DNA of 47,446 nucleotides from the NCBI GenBank assembly GCA_000697335.1, contig JNEM01014484.1:1-47446 (forward strand), written 5' to 3'. This stretch comes from Conidiobolus incongruus B7586. Taxonomy: Eukaryota; Entomophthoromycota; Entomophthoromycetes; Entomophthorales; Conidiobolaceae. The notes beneath the pieces are model-generated. The model searched no databases. It had not been told where the DNA came from and saw only the letters and a program-made list of their open reading frames with translations. Below, in pieces: positions 47,445 through 47,446 of the stretch (its first letter is position 1; the number at the start of each line of letters is the position of its first letter). Both the position numbers and the translations under genes were made by a program.

Positions 47445-47446
47445 AA

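Larger units (their letters stand above)
46879..47446 (-). mobile_element. Ty3/gypsy chromovirus, 3' end (runs off the window)
   Basis: The visible part, read on the minus strand, is the C-terminal end of pol with a chromodomain, a polypurine tract (GGGGGAG, 47282-47276) and an LTR. Chromodomain plus this end order identify a chromovirus of the Ty3/gypsy group. What is visible looks whole, and its composition is close to host genes rather than to the decayed AT-rich surroundings, so the insertion seems young. The rest of the element, including the second LTR, lies beyond the right edge. Confidence 0.8.

Overview
This is eukaryotic nuclear DNA, almost certainly from an AT-rich early-diverging fungus. 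It carries a fungal alpha-aminoadipate reductase (LYS2), split nuclear genes for ribosomal and proteasomal proteins, and a nuclear gene for a mitochondrial ribosomal protein, so the organism has true translating mitochondria. Introns are tiny (30 of the 31 coding-gene introns I model are 48-69 nt, mostly GTAA..TAG). The intergenic DNA is extremely AT-rich. An F-box/LRR-like gene plus an F-box relic, together with the base composition, fits a Conidiobolus-like member of Entomophthoromycotina; that placement is inference.

Layout. 1-3.4 kb: AT-rich DNA with a decayed repeat and unrecognised coding-like relics. 3.4-4.6 kb: intron-less 4-hydroxyphenylpyruvate dioxygenase (tyrosine catabolism). 5.8-6.2 kb: orphan ORF. 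6.9 kb: F-box relic. 9.1-13.4 kb: LYS2 (lysine synthesis) with a Gcn4/CpcA-type site upstream. 14.4-16.1 kb: MGRN1-like RING E3 ligase with seven exons, one of 8 nt, convergent with LYS2. 17.3-18.2 kb: a stretch with almost no G or C. 18.6-19.7 kb: PRXL2-type thioredoxin-fold protein. 20.7 kb: tRNA-Gly. 22.0-22.6 kb: mitochondrial bL21m. 22.9-24.0 kb: compact WW-WW-FF-FF splicing-factor-like gene. 24.1-25.6 kb: F-box protein. 28.0-29.9 kb: divergent ribosomal pair RPS9/RPL21. 31.9-33.4 kb: proteasome lid subunit RPN5. 35.5 kb: tRNA-Ser-like pseudogene. 35.9-40.1 kb: tandem pair of glutamine-synthetase-like genes. 41.4-44.0 kb: XPF/Rad1 repair nuclease. 44.2 kb: tRNA-Ala. 44.5-45.4 kb: Grx3/4 monothiol glutaredoxin. 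46.9-47.4 kb: the 3' end of a Ty3/gypsy chromovirus running off the window.

Most genes are unrelated housekeeping functions. The obvious relationships are the divergent ribosomal-protein pair and the duplicated glutamine-synthetase-like pair. I found no gene cluster that amounts to a new multi-gene system. The least ordinary signals are the 8-nt in-frame exon of the E3 gene, the oversized hairpin-bearing first intron of RPS9, and the tandem GS-like paralogues. All exon structures were derived by hand from splice signals, reading frame and family similarity.
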